Source: Datisca glomerata
Taxonomy: Eukaryota > Streptophyta > Magnoliopsida > Cucurbitales > Datiscaceae
NCBI GenBank assembly: GCA_003255025.1
Contig: QANY01000011.1
Span: forward strand, 208,136-272,135
Length of the DNA stretch: 64,000 bases
Direction of reading: 5' to 3'
Shown piece by piece: positions 23,893-36,384 of the stretch. The notes under the pieces were generated by a model. The model did not search any database. It saw nothing but the letters and a program-made list of their open reading frames with translations, and was not told the DNA's origin. The position numbers and the translations under genes were made by a program. How positions within the stretch are numbered: the first letter of the stretch is position 1; every line of letters starts with the position of its first letter.

Positions 23893-24405
23893 AATGTTTT
23901 TATAAAGTTCAAGAACCCCTAACATCTCTATATAAATTATACTTAAAAAACAAACATTTGTTAATCTTTCAATTATTTTATTAGCATGACTCGTTACATG
24001 TTTTTCTATTTTAAACATTTACTTTTCAATTTTAATCTATTGATAATCCTTCTAATAATGTAAATATTTTTATTTTAAATGTGTAATATTAAAATCATTA
24101 AATAATGTCAATTTACTAAAACTATTTAATATTTAAAATTTATTAAAACATGATTTTCTCTTAGTATTGTTTGTTAGATTTATTTTTAGAATTAAATGTA
24201 TTGATATTTTTCATAAATATTACTTCAAGTAGAATATAAATTTAACTTAGAAATATTTTACAAATATTTATATTAAGTTGAGTAATACTTATTCACAAAC
24301 AATTACGTCACAAGAAAATATGAATATATTTGTAAGGTTACAAGTCGCGCTTCTATAAAAATATTTAAATTAATAAAATTTCTTCTAAGAAATAAAAAAA
24401 TAAAA
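23893..24405. other. AT-rich intergenic DNA, nothing recognised
   Basis: No open frame or repeat of note between the Harbinger element and the gypsy remnant. Confidence 0.5.
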
Positions 24406-24409
24406 AAAG

Positions 24410-25160
24410 GCCTAGGGCCCCGATACTTATCGGGTCACCCCTAGCTGTCACTCACGTGGTTGATCATATGACTTTGACTCAGCACAATGACACAAGATCG
24501 CTCCCATGAACAACGTCAATTATCAGTTTGGCTTTTCAACGTGATTGCTCGATCCACATCACTGTCAACTGAGATAAAATGTATCTTGTATTTTTTTAAT
24601 CTTTTCATATATTCGTTCATATCCTTGTAACCACTAAATTAGGTGAGAAAGACTTAATTAAGTCCCTTACCTGGAAATATTTTTAGTGGATGTGGTCTGG
24701 TAGGAATTGGACGGGGTCACGTTGTATTGAAAAGGACATTCTTTCATCAATATGACATCTTTAAGGGTCGTGGATGTCGTCTTCGTATTTTAGGAAGGAA
24801 CCTAGTTGTTAGGACATCCTTTTGGAGGGATCCCGGACAAATGCCACTTATCTCGTCGATATGACGTGCTCTCTGTGTTCTTCCTTCCCGGATTACGGTC
24901 ACTGCATGTAACATTGGTGCGATGTGAGAGGTAGCATACATGAGAATCTTCTTTGGGGTATTACATTCTCCTCTTCTTGAGAACTTTCGTCCCCGAAAGA
25001 AATATTCCTTACATAAATAACTTTGGAATCTTGACACGTATCTCTGCTTCTCGTTCCCATGTTGCTTCCTCGACTCGATGATTTCTTCAGAGAACCTTGA
25101 CTAATTGAACCGATCTGTTACAAAGAGTCTGATTGCTGCACTCCATTGGGTCTAAATCAT
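24410..25160 (-). mobile_element. Ty3/gypsy chromovirus remnant: pol 3' end and LTR start
   Basis: On the minus strand a decayed chromodomain reads NRSVQLVKVL, then RNHRVEEATWEREAEIRVK, near 25030-25120. It is followed by the polyprotein end and then by an LTR-like start TGTAATACCCC at 24965. The chromodomain ends the integrase of chromoviruses and tethers integration to chromatin. The rest of the element upstream is absent. The LTR-like part may extend down to about 24410, but I could not find its end. Confidence 0.7.
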
Positions 25161-25430
25161 TAAATAAATTATCTGGCGTTCAAAGTAAAAAATTCTGAAG
25201 AACTCTACAAAAAAAATCAACTCAAAAAACAAAATTTTGCATAGGAAGCAAGAATAAAATATCCAGTTGATAACTGAATTTCGTCCAAGAACAAACTCCT
25301 AAAATCATTTCCACAAATTAAGTGGTGTTTGAGCTCCAAAAATCTTGACTAAATAAAACTGGATTTAGATTTCATAAATACTGCGATCAACAATTGCGTT
25401 TTAAAATTCTTCACACACACACACACAAAG

Positions 25431-25522
25431 GCTTCGAAGCACAGGGCAACTCCTCTTATTCGCCTTTTTTGTATCACAGAGAGAACACTCTCCCAGATGA
25501 TGAGCTGCCCTGTGCTTCGAAG
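25431..25522. repeat. Short inverted repeat
   Basis: CTTCGAAGCACAGGGCAACTC at the left pairs with the reverse complement of GAGCTGCCCTGTGCTTCGAAG at the right with one mismatch over about 21 bp, around a ~50-base loop. Possibly a MITE-like remnant. Confidence 0.7.
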
Positions 25523-25836
25523 TCTCTGCGTGAAGATGATGCGAAACACCTATGTGCAGAATTCCCTCGTTGCGAAGATGATAGAGGCTGAAGACGATGC
25601 GAAACACCTGGGTAAAACTGAAACGTAAAAGTGAGGGGTAAAATTGATATGTAATAAGCGTTAACGACTGGTTTTGGTATTTTAACGGCAGACTAACTTA
25701 CTCTGACGGCAGCGTTATTTTTTAATCCAATACATAATCTCAAAGTTAGGAATTATAGGAATAAAACTCTAAGATTAGAAATGAATGTAAAGTTAAAATT
25801 TAAGGGTGCATTTCATAGTTTTATGCCATTTGTCAT

Positions 25837-26113
25837 TTAAAGGAGTGATTAAGGATTTGTATGAAAAATATGGGGCCAAAATTGTGCATAATTTTTTCTC
25901 CCCTTTAAACCCGATTTATAGATAGTATCAGAAGAGTGATTTAAGATTTATACGAAAAATAGGAGGAAAAAAGTGTTCAAAAATATTTCTAATCCTCAAG
26001 TCTCTTTTATATTTTTCATTTAAAGATATGATTTAATATTTATATGAAAAATATGTGAACAAAAGTGTGTTCAAAAATATTTTTCCTCCTGTAAGTCCCA
26101 TTTAAAAATAGCA
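25837..26113. repeat. Three-copy tandem repeat, ~92-bp unit
   Basis: Three diverged copies start near 25837, 25930 and 26019. Shared blocks are GAT(T)TAA.ATTTATA.GAAAAATA and GTGTTCAAAAATATTT. Origin unknown. Confidence 0.7.
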
Positions 26114-27463
26114 CAAATAATTTGGCGGGACTTACTCTTGTACATTTTCAATTGATTAATGAACAGATATTCTCAGCTACCTCAATGCAACATTTAATAA
26201 GGCAAGAGCCCGTGCGTTTTCAATTTCAAAAGTCAATGATGCTTGCAAGTCGTCACTTCCACCACAAAATGTACATGTTACTTCGATTATTCCTTCCAAG
26301 AAGCCATATTAACGACATTATGTTCGGACTTTTAACATTTCTCCAGTATTGCGTTACGTATGGCAAATTTTGCTTAGGAATTTATTCGATATCTTCATAC
26401 CCTTCTTGTTCTCCTCAATTGAAAGTTGTAAGTTGTTTTTGCAGGTGAGAATTAACGACCGTTTTTGTTCCATTCGGTTGAGAAATGACATTTTCTTGTT
26501 CTCTTCAATTGAGAACAACCAGCTTTTAGGCCTTTGTTTTGTACGTAATTAAATTAGTTGATCCATATTTAGATCGTTTCTACCCTTATTTATGTTATTT
26601 CAAGCTGCTCTCTTCAATGAGAATGGCCTATTTTCTGAGCCTTGCCTTGTAATCAATGATTGTAAAAGGCAATTTCAATAATTAAACAAATGAGAATTGC
26701 AAGGGAGATGGACAAATTCCCAATTCTCATTGGTAATAAGAGAGATGTAAATATAAATTTGGCAGAAAAGTTATATCATAGTATCTTGTAAAATGCGTTG
26801 CCGTCCATTGTTTGTGTAGCTCTATTCCTTGCTCATCTGCGATCAAGTACTACCAGCTGTCCTCCATTCCAAGCGCATTTACTTGATTTTCATGAAAAGA
26901 GATTTCGCGCCCGATTCATTCCGGTTGTTTACTCTGACTTTAGAATCTGATTTCAAAGGAGTCTTATAACTTTGACCAGAACTGATCCAATTATTTTCAT
27001 AGAATGAGAATCATAACAAATATGTGGTAATATGATTTCACATTTTTTTATTAATTTATAATAGATTATGAAAAGTCCATTATACTCTCAAAATAATTAA
27101 TTAGAGAAAACAATGCTTATTTTCCTTGAGAAAATAATTAGTTATGTCGTATATTTTGATTATGATTCATTGATTTAGTAAGACAAACAATCATTCTTAT
27201 TCTCAATAATTTGATTCCTAATTCTGATTCGTAATAGTTAATAAACGCATTAATCTAATTTCAGATAATTCCATTCTTCATCCGATTTTTAGAGAAACTG
27301 ATTCTAAACTTCATCTCATTTCAAATGCAAGTAATGCGCCATGGATCATTCCCAATTTGGACATATATAATTTTCCAACATTTGGTTCTTGGGTGTTTTG
27401 GAAGACTTTCCTAACACTAAGTCCACAATTTGAAAATTTCTTCTCACTCCTCTAAGGCTGTAT

Positions 27464-29962
27464 TGTTAGATAAAATTCTATCAGTATAAACCGTATCTCA
27501 AAACCTTAAGAACTCATGTTGAATACACAAAGAATCAAGTAACCGTATAAGCGAAAGCGTACCTGAATCCATGATAGTAGATCACAATTTAGAGCCGAGC
27601 AGTTGTCCTTCCAAATCTACACACGATTTCTATCAGAGAGTTCCCTTTGATTAAGCCTCTATGCTTTCTCTCTAATGATGAGATATTATGGATAATAGAA
27701 TGGTTACCCTTAATCGTGTGTTCTTGGAACCATAACCACTTATAGATAACATTTCTATTATATTTTGGTATTTTTATTTTAGCGCATCATAAATATAGAA
27801 ATTAGCTTAAGCATCGAAAAAATATGAACTCCCACTAAATTCGAATATCATCAACCGATATGATACCCATAAGTGTAGTGTGCTCATGAAACTGTTTGGG
27901 TGGATATCTCTTAGTAGGCGGACCCACAAATAGAGTTTGTTCCGAAGTGCTCTATAGATAATTGTCCATTCTCTACTCTTTCCTTAACAATCAAGAACTT
28001 GAGTCTATATACTTTGTTTTTATCGAGCTCCTGTTGTTATTGGAATACGAAACTACTGATTTATTGTCACAAAATAACTTGAGTGGTCTCTCAATACTGT
28101 CGACTATGCCTAGTCCTGTGACAAAATTCTGTAGCCATATTCCGTGATTGGATACCTCATAACATGCTATGAACTCTGCTGCCATGGTAAAAGAGGCTAT
28201 AAGTAACTGTTTAGTACTCTTACAGGAGACAACACCTCCAACTAGCAGAAAATATAGCCCGACATAGATTTCATACTATCTTGGCATCCAACAAAATCAG
28301 AGTCAGTATATCCAACGATCTCAATCTCATCTAACCTCTGATACGTGAGTATGTAGTCTTAAGCATTGTGACTGGATTACTTAAATATCTGTCAAACATC
28401 CCAGTCACGTATGCAATATCTAGACGTGTACAAATATGAACATACATCAGACTCCCTACTACTAAGGCATAGGGAATCTTCTACATTTTTTTTTTCTCAA
28501 AATCATTTTTAGGGCACTAATTGAGACTAAACTTGTCTTCCTTAGCCACAAGGGTATCACTTAGTTTGCAGTCTTGAATGCCATATCTTTTGAGAATCCT
28601 TTCAATAAAACTTTTTAGTGATAATTCGAGAATATACTGGAAACAATCTCGATTTATTTGGATGCCTAATACAAAAGAGGCATCACCAATGTATTTCATC
28701 TCAAAATTATTAGCTAGAAATATCTTAGTGTCGTGCAATAAGTCAATATCATTGCTGGCAAGAAAAATGTCACCCACATATAAAAATAAAAAAACATGTT
28801 TTCTCCCACATAACTTATGGTATATACAATCATCGACCAAACTCATCTCAAAACCAAACAAGATGATCACTTGATGAAACTTGAAGTACCATTGTTGAGA
28901 TGCTTGCTTGAGTCCATATATGGATTCTTAAGTTTGGAAACCATATTCTTTGGGTCTTTCGACACAAAGTTTTTTGGTTGCACCATATAAATTGTCTATT
29001 CAATGTTTCCATTGAGAAACCCATCTGCACATCCATATGATGTAACTCAAGATTGAAATACGCCATCAATGCCATTATAGTCGATGCCTTCTTTCTGTGT
29101 GAAGCCCTTTGCGACACGATGAGTCTTGTATATTTTCACATTACCTTTTAAATCCATCTTGGTCATAAAAATCCATTTGCAACCAATGGGCTTCGCACCT
29201 TCTGGTAATGGGATAAGATCCTACACTTAATTATCATTCATGGACTTAATCTCTTCATTCATGACATCAAACCACTTCTGAGAGTTAGAACTTTCTATGC
29301 CTTGATTGAAGTTGATCAGGTCATCTTCCATTACTCCAATATCTACATTATGTTCTTAGAAAAATACAATGTAATCATCTGACACTGCACTTCTTCTCTC
29401 TCTAGTGGATCACCTTAATGACATAGGTTATTGATGTGCTAGAATTTATTCTTTTGGAACAATTTCTTGAATGAGAGGTTCTCCGATATTGTCTTGATAT
29501 GTTGTGTCATGAGCAATGTCAGGGATGCAGTCCTGATCAATACTAATAACACACCTGTGAGAATATCAACATATTCCTTCTGAAAGATAAAATCTATAAT
29601 CGTATCTCCCCCCGCAAACTCAGCACCCTAAAAAAATTAGGCATTTTCCGTCTAAAAAATCAACTTAATCGTGGGATCAGATAATATGTACCCTCTAGAT
29701 CTTTCAGAGTATCTAACAAAATAGCAACTCCGCCCTTAAGTCTAATTTATTTTCATTAGGCCTATAAGGCCTTGCCTCAGCTGGACATCCCCAAATATGA
29801 TCATATGATGTTTTGGCAACCGTTTTAGTTACAATTCTGTTAAGGATATTATATGTTGAAACCTTAAGTGCTTCACCCGAGAGTGATTTTGGTAAGGTAG
29901 AATGACTAATCATATTCCTCAACATATCCTTAAGCGTTCTGTTTCGTCTCTCAACAACACCA
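27464..29962 (-). mobile_element. Copia-2: 3' part of a Ty1/copia element, cut by copia-A
   Basis: Read on the minus strand, integrase, RT and RNase H lie in order from 29962 down to about 27960, then a probable 3' LTR whose plus-strand edge starts TGTTAGATAAAATTC at 27464. The integrase begins abruptly at 29962, exactly where the copia-A 5' LTR starts (TGTTGAGC at 29963). Gag, protease and 5' LTR are not seen in the window. The element is old: frames are broken and the RT active site is changed. Confidence 0.85.
27960..29962 (-). pseudogene. Copia-2 integrase-RT-RNase H remnant
   Basis: The integrase segment HGVVERRNRTLKDMLRNMIS and WGCPAEARPYRPNE lies at 29730-29962. RT follows at 28517-29117; its catalytic box reads FLYVGDIFLASND, so the YVDD motif has become YVGD and one catalytic aspartate is lost. 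RNase H (AAEFIACYEVSNHGIWLQNF, then LFCDNKSVV) is at 27991-28185. Stops and frameshifts separate the segments. Family assignment is secure; activity is not possible. Confidence 0.85.
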
Positions 29963-31999
29963 TGTTGAGCATAGTGCCCTCTAAGCATGTGTAAAGACAG
30001 TTTAATTTAAAATTAATAAAAATATATTTTTCTTAGAATTGTCTTTTTTGAATTATTATTGAATAATTTGTATAAATAATTGAAAATTTCATATTCATTA
30101 ATGAGACTATGATCTTATATTAGTACAAGAGTATTAAAATCATAAATAATGAATAAAATAGTCCACAATATATTATAGTATGAAATATTTAATGAATGGT
30201 TGCTAGTACGGTTCGTTAAACATTTTGAATGCACATGATTTAGATCCAGAATGTTGATGTGGATAGACATCCTAGTGAATGTACTTTATATAATTAGATT
30301 ATATAGGACATGGCCGATGTGAATTAATATTTTTATTAACTTACCATTTATCATAAAAAATTAATACACTAGCATGTTTTACAAACAAACATTAACGAGT
30401 GAATCAAAAGATCCAGTAGACATGTATAGGAGTTCAAGACTACTCATGATTTACACTGATCAATCATATGATTATCTGATTGGAGATTGAGTGACATGGA
30501 TGGTAGGGAACATGATCTTACAAGATTTGAAATTCAAGCTTTCCTAACAGATCGTATATTGGTTTCCTTAAGTATTAATTCTGAAACTGAATGGTTATTG
30601 AGCTCAATCTTATAATATGATTATAAAGTGATCGTTTACTAGTGAATTAATGGTACATAAGGATCAAGAGATAATTAGAAAAGTAAAACGGTAATTTTGA
30701 CAAGCTGTAATTTCACGATCCAATAATTGGAGGACATAACTAAATGAATTGATTATATCAATGGACTACACGAGATTACTCTATAAATATATTCTATATT
30801 ACTAAGTGTGTAAATTTAAATTTATAGTGGATTAATAAATAAGATTATTTAATTAAAGAATTTAATTAATAATCTGATTTATTGGAGCTTAGAATTATGA
30901 GTCCATATTCCACGAGTCACCTCTGCACTACACAATCTAATGTGTGAATATTTCAGGACATAAGAAAATGATTAGCTTGCAAAAAGAATTAAATTTTTGG
31001 AGTAAGTATATCATTATGAGATAATTATGTGAAATTAATTAATTATTTTAATTTGAGGAATTGCAATTAAATAATTATATTGATTAGTTTTCTATTAATC
31101 GATAAGTAAGACAATATATTTGATTTATGAAATAAATAATATTAAATTATTACGAGATAATAATTTGAATTTGAACTAATTAATCTGTTAATTTTGAACT
31201 AACAAATAAGTTAGCTGAGAGGTGTTATCAGATAAGTTAATTTTAAATTAATTGATATCTAGATATTTATCTAATTAAAATAAATAATAAATTTAGAAAA
31301 TATGCCATGTGGCATGTTGGACTGCTACATATCAATCACTGTTTTTTGAATCAGGGATTGACATGACACACTATAGTACCACACGACACTACAGTGGAGC
31401 GTGGGACACTATAGTGCCTCACAATAGTGTGGCGTAGGCTGTAGTGAGATCTCACTGCAGTGACACATTTATAAATAGTTTATTATTTTATGTAAACCTA
31501 ATGAGCTTTGACCGAGTATATATATATATATATTATTAAATTGGACTCATTGAAGTAATTTGTGTGATTAATTATTAATCAAAGGCTCTACGAATTCTCC
31601 AATTCTCACTCAGAGCTCTGTCTGAAAAAGTCATTCTCCAAATTTCCAAATCTCATGTGTTGAGTATATCTAGAGACAGAATAGTATTCATGAATTATTT
31701 TACGTGCCCACACATGTCCGAGTATGTTCGGGGATTGGTTCAGAAGATCTTGGTGTTGATATCACAGTTCGTTGTTCGTGGAATCTCAAGTTCATTATTA
31801 GCGAGGACGCTTGATAGACTAAAACAGGTATAATTCCTCTCTTTGTATGCATATGATATAATGTATAGATATATAATGGATCAGATGAGAAAAATTATTT
31901 TTCATTAAAAATTATTTTAGAACCTGTGGTGGAATTGTTTTCCGATCGATAATTTTTTTTAACCTAAGCGCCTTCGCTGCACGTGCCGTAATTTCAACA
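29963..31999 (+). repeat. Copia-A 5' LTR (2037 bp)
   Basis: It starts TGTTGAGCATAGTGCC and ends GTAATTTCAACA, followed by TTGGTATCAGAAC, a tRNA-Met-type primer-binding site. The first 650 bases match 35723-36380 and the last ~1400 bases match the inverted copy at 32390-33770, which confirms both edges. An AT dinucleotide run is at about 31518-31532. A cluster of ACTRYAGT-type palindromes lies at 31360-31470. Confidence 0.85.
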
Positions 32000-32389
32000 A
32001 TTGGTATCAGAACGGTCTTTATATATGTATATATTAAATGCTATGTGGGTTTTCTTGCATTATTTTATATGTATTTTGATATGTATGAATGGATGGATGG
32101 TTACATTTTTTGAATGTTTGGTTAATGATGAATCGTTAATTGTATGGTGAGTTTTGAGTTTTGGCTTTGTTCTTAATTTTTCTTTAGATCTTGTGTAAGC
32201 TGTTTGGGCCATAGAAATTTTTATACTTTTATTTTGAATAGTATGTTGTAAGATTCTGTACGCAAAAAGACGAGAAAACACAAGACGAACAAGGAGAAGA
32301 AAAAGGAGCTCTGTTATAGAGTTCCAATGTTGGAACCGACAATAGTGTTGTTGGCACTGGCGCCACCAGCAATTTCGGTGGCAGAATCT

Positions 32390-33770
32390 GTTGGAATCGC
32401 GGCGCGCGCAGCAGATGCATTTAGTTTAAAAATTTTTATTGATCGGAAAATAGTTGCGATGCCACACGTTTGAAAAAATAATTTTCAAAGAAAGATAATT
32501 TTTCTCATCGGATCCATTATATATCTATACATTAAATCGTATACGTACAAAAAATGAATTATACATCTTGTAGTTTATCAAGCGTACTCGCTAACAACAA
32601 ACTTATGATTCCACGGATAATGGACTGTGAGATCCAAACCAAGATCTTCTGAATCAATTCTCGAACACACTAGGACGTGATTTTTCATGTAGAATAATTC
32701 AAGAACACGTTTCTAACTCTAGAACGACTTTTTGAGATAGAGCGAGGAGAGGGAATTGGAGAATTCACAAAGCCTTTGATTAACAATTAATCACACAAAT
32801 TGCTTTAATATATATATATATATTCTAGGTTAAGGCTCATTAGATTTTAGAGTTTACATAAAATAATAAATTATTTATAAATGTCTTACTGCAGTGCCAT
32901 GACGCTGCAGTGTGGCGTGAATTACTGTAGTGTCATGAGGCACTAAAAAGTCCGGCGCACCACTGTAGTGCTGTGTAGCACTACAATGTGTTATGTGCCA
33001 TGTGGCACAACAATGTGTCATGTTAATTCCTAATTCAAAAACAATGATTGACATGTGGCAGTCCAACATGCCACGTGATATTTTTTTCAAATTTATTATA
33101 TAAATATCTAGATATCAGTTAATTTAAAATTAATTTATCTGATCACACCTCTTAACTAATTTATGTGTTAGTTCAAAACTAACAGATTAGTTAAGTCAAT
33201 TTCAAATTATTATCTCATAATAATTTAATATTATTTAACTTCATAAATCAAATATAATATACAAAACTAATTGATATAATTATTTAATTATAATTTCAAA
33301 AAATTACAATAAATAGTTTAATTAATTAATTCTTAATTAATTAATTTTATTCAATTATCTCATAATTATATACTTGCCAAAGAAATTTAATTCTTTTTGC
33401 AAGCTAGACCTTTTTTATGTCCTGAAACATTCACACCCTATATTGTGTAGTACATAGGTGGTCGGGATCAATGGACTCATAATTTTAAGCTCTAATTAAT
33501 TAAATTATTAATTAAACTCTTTAATTAAATAATCTTATTTATTAATTCTACTATTACTCTCCCATAATATGGAATGGCACTCTTAGTAATTACAGAATAT
33601 AATTACAGAGAAATCTTGTGTAATCCATTAATATAATCACTTTATGTAGTTCTATCGTAAATTAGAGCTGATCAAAATTATCATTTTACCCTTTTAATTA
33701 ACTCTTGATCCATAAGTAAACATAATTCACTAGTGAATGGTTAATTTATAATCGTATTAAGCTCACGTTC
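32390..33770 (-). repeat. Inverted partial LTR of the copia-A family
   Basis: The reverse complement matches the 5' LTR from about 30600 to its exact terminus at 31999. On the plus strand it starts TGTTGGAATCGCGG, the complement of an LTR 3' end. Shared blocks include ATAGATATATAATGGATC and TCAGAAGATCTTGGT. No primer-binding site follows its terminus, so it is not a normal 5' LTR. With the 5' LTR it forms a long inverted repeat around a ~390-bp spacer. Confidence 0.85.
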
Positions 33771-33777
33771 TTAGACC

Positions 33778-35710
33778 TAAGATTGAAAGTTAGACTTAAG
33801 TTCTAAAGTGTGTATATTTGTTGGTTATGCTCCAGAAACAAGAGGTGGGTACTTTTACAGTCACAAGGATCAAATTGTGTATATATTGACAAATGCTACT
33901 TTCCTCGAACACGATTATATGGAAAACTACAAACCTCGGAATAAAATAGTTCTCAAAGAACTAGCATATGATGAGATCAGGCCATCTACATCTTCAACTG
34001 ATAAATGATAAATCATTGATACCACTGTTCAAGTTCATGAAACCCCGGTGCAACGTCGCAGTGGGAGGGTTATAAGACAACCAATCTGCTATGAACTCGA
34101 GGTACATGTCCTAATGTCATACACTAATAAGAATGATCCATTAACCTTTAAAGAGGCAATGGAAGATCCTGAAAAGGAGAAATGACAAGATGCCATGAAC
34201 CCAGAAATGAAATCAATGTATTCCAATTCTGTTTAGGAACTTGTAGATCCAACTGAAGAAGTCATGCCCATAGGATGTAAATGAATCTTCAAGAAGAAAA
34301 GAGGTACAGATGGAAAAGTAGAGACTTTCAAGGCACAACTAGTAGCCAAAGGCTATACTAAAAAAAGGGAGTCGATTACGAAGGACATTATCTCCCGTTG
34401 CCTTACTAAAATTGATTCACATTGTTTTATTTAGTTGTTAGTTTGGACTATGAAATATGGAAAATGGATGTCAAGACGACCTTTCTGATTGACTCTCTTG
34501 AAGAAAGCATCTATAAGATGCAACCAGAAGGGTTTGTGAAAAACATGGCAAGATTAGAAAGTATGTAAGTTGCTTAAATCCATTTATGTATTAAAGCAAG
34601 CATCAAGATATTAGAATCTTACTTTTGATGAGATTATTAAATCATATGGCTTCGAACAAAATATTGATGAAGCTTTTGTTTATAAATACATCAAAGATAA
34701 GATAGTGATTTTCTTAGTTCTTTATGTAGACGATATTCTACTAATTGGGAGTGATGTTGAAACTTTATCCAATGTAAAGAAGTGGTTAGCTGAGAAATTC
34801 TAAATGAAAGATTTGGAATAAATGACCTATGCACTAGGAATCCAAATCCTAAGGGATAGGAAGAACGAGCTCTTGGCACATTCTCAGACATCTTATATTG
34901 ATAAGATGCTGGAAAGATTCTCTATGAAAAATTCTAAGAAATGTCAATTATCGACCAGACATGGAAATGTCCTTTCCAAGGAGAAGTGTCCTAAGACACC
35001 TCAGGAGGAAGATGATATGTGAAAGGTTCCTTCTGCATCAGCCATTAGGAGTCTCATGTATGTCATGTTGTGCACGATACTAGACATCTGTTATGCGGTA
35101 GGAATTGTCAGTCACTATCAATCAAATACTGGTTTAGAATATTGGATTACAGTAAAGCATATTCTCAAGTATCTTTGAAAAATGAAAAATTATATGCTTG
35201 TTTATTCAAGAGGAGACCTAAACCCTACTGGATATACTGATTCTGATTTTCAATCAGATAGGGACAATCGAAAGTTGACTTATGAACTAATATTCACCCT
35301 AAGGAGATGAGCAGTAGTCTGGAGAAGTATTAAATAATCTATTACTGTAGATTCCACCATGGAAGATGAATATATAGCGGCTTGTGAAGATGTGAAATAA
35401 GCGGTTGGGCTTAGAAAGTTCTATACTAAGATGGAAGTAGTTCCAGACATAGATACGCTGCCAATCATGTACTGTGACAACTGTGGGATAGTATCTATTT
35501 CAAAAGAACCAAGGAGTCACAAGAGGGCAAGCACATTGAGAGGAAATATAATCTTGTAAGAGAGATTGTACACCGAAAAGATGTGACTGTTATGAAAATA
35601 GCATCAGATAAGTACCTGACTGATCTTTTTACCTAAACACTTCCTGCGAAGTTATATGAGGGTCAAGAATGAAATATGGGCTTAAGGGAGATGTCACATT
35701 TGCTTTATGA
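33778..35710 (+). pseudogene. Copia-A late integrase-RT-RNase H remnant
   Basis: The integrase tail CIFVGYAPETRGGYFYSHKD is at 33808, then NATFLEHDYMENYKP. RT includes DYEIWKMDVKT near 34447 and the intact catalytic box VLYVDDILLIGSD near 34720-34755. RNase H contains the TGYTDSDF and MEDEYIAACE blocks (35230-35395) and a CDNCGIVSI segment (35475). At least ten in-frame stops or frameshifts are visible, so it is not functional despite the intact YVDD. Confidence 0.85.
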
Positions 35711-35722
35711 CAAGTGAGAGAT

Positions 35723-36380
35723 TGTTGGGTGTAGTGCCGTCAAAGCATGTGTAAAGACATTTTAATTTGAAAATTATAAAAATACATTTTTCTCATAATT
35801 GTTTTTTCTGAATTATTATTGATGAATTTGTATAAATATATGAAAATTTTATATTCATTAATGAGACTATGATCTTGTATTAATACGAGATGATTAAGAT
35901 CATGGATAATGAATAAAATAGTCTGCAACATATTAAATTATGGAATCTTTTATGACTAGTTACTAGTACAGTTCGCTAAGCATTTTGAATGTATGTGATC
36001 TAGATCTGGATCGCTGATTTGGATAGATATCTTAGTGAAGATACTTCATATAACTATTATATAGCACAAGACCGATGAAAATTAATATCTTTATTAACTT
36101 ATCATTTTTCATAAAAATTTACTCACATCAAGCAGATGATAGATCAGTCTAAATCAAGAGTAGTCATGAACTCCCATAGATGTCTACTGGATCTTTTAAT
36201 TCTCTCGTTAAGATTTGTTTGTAAAATAAGCTAGTGACTTTTGCTTTGAAGATTCAGTGACATGGATGTCTAGAAACACGATCTTACAAGATTTGAAACC
36301 CAAACTTTCTTGAAGGATCGTATATTGGCTCGCTAAAGTGTTAATTCTAGAACTTAATGGTTATTGAACTCAAATTTTCA
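35723..36380 (+). repeat. Copia-A 3' LTR, first ~0.66 kb only
   Basis: It follows the polypurine tract AAGTGAGAGA and starts TGTTGGGTGTAGTGCC, parallel to the 5' LTR start. Similarity to the 5' LTR ends near TTATTGAACTCAA (36361-36373), equivalent to about 30606 in the 5' copy. Beyond this the sequence is copia-3 RT. Confidence 0.85.
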
Positions 36381-36384
36381 TTTG

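Larger units (their letters stand above)
25160..27463. other. Intergenic DNA with small repeats, no gene recognised
   Basis: This contains an AC microsatellite (about 25411-25426), a short inverted repeat (25431-25522), and a three-copy tandem repeat (25837-26113). Open frames at 26122-26552 have no recognisable domain. The remainder appears to be noncoding. Confidence 0.45.
29963..36380 (+). mobile_element. Copia-A: rearranged Ty1/copia element with a split, partly inverted LTR
   Basis: The order on the plus strand is an intact 5' LTR (29963-31999), primer-binding site (about 32001), about 390 bp of leader, an inverted partial LTR (32390-33770), pol from late integrase to RNase H (33778-35710), polypurine tract, and the first ~0.66 kb of a 3' LTR (35723-36380). 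Gag, protease and the integrase core are missing. The inverted piece corresponds to the part of the LTR that the 3' copy lacks. The 5' LTR starts inside the copia-2 integrase, and the truncated 3' LTR abuts copia-3. Confidence 0.82.

Noticed and set aside
23467..23893. Short frames with Arg-Glu repeats
   Set aside because: Products of the GA microsatellite and a direct duplication inside the Harbinger element.
26122..26552. Two overlapping frames of 67-108 codons
   Set aside because: No domain, and the longer one needs a non-ATG start; probably chance.
26920..27350. Possible MITE with TTAGAATCTGATTTC-like ends
   Set aside because: The two similar stretches are in the same orientation and no target duplication was found.
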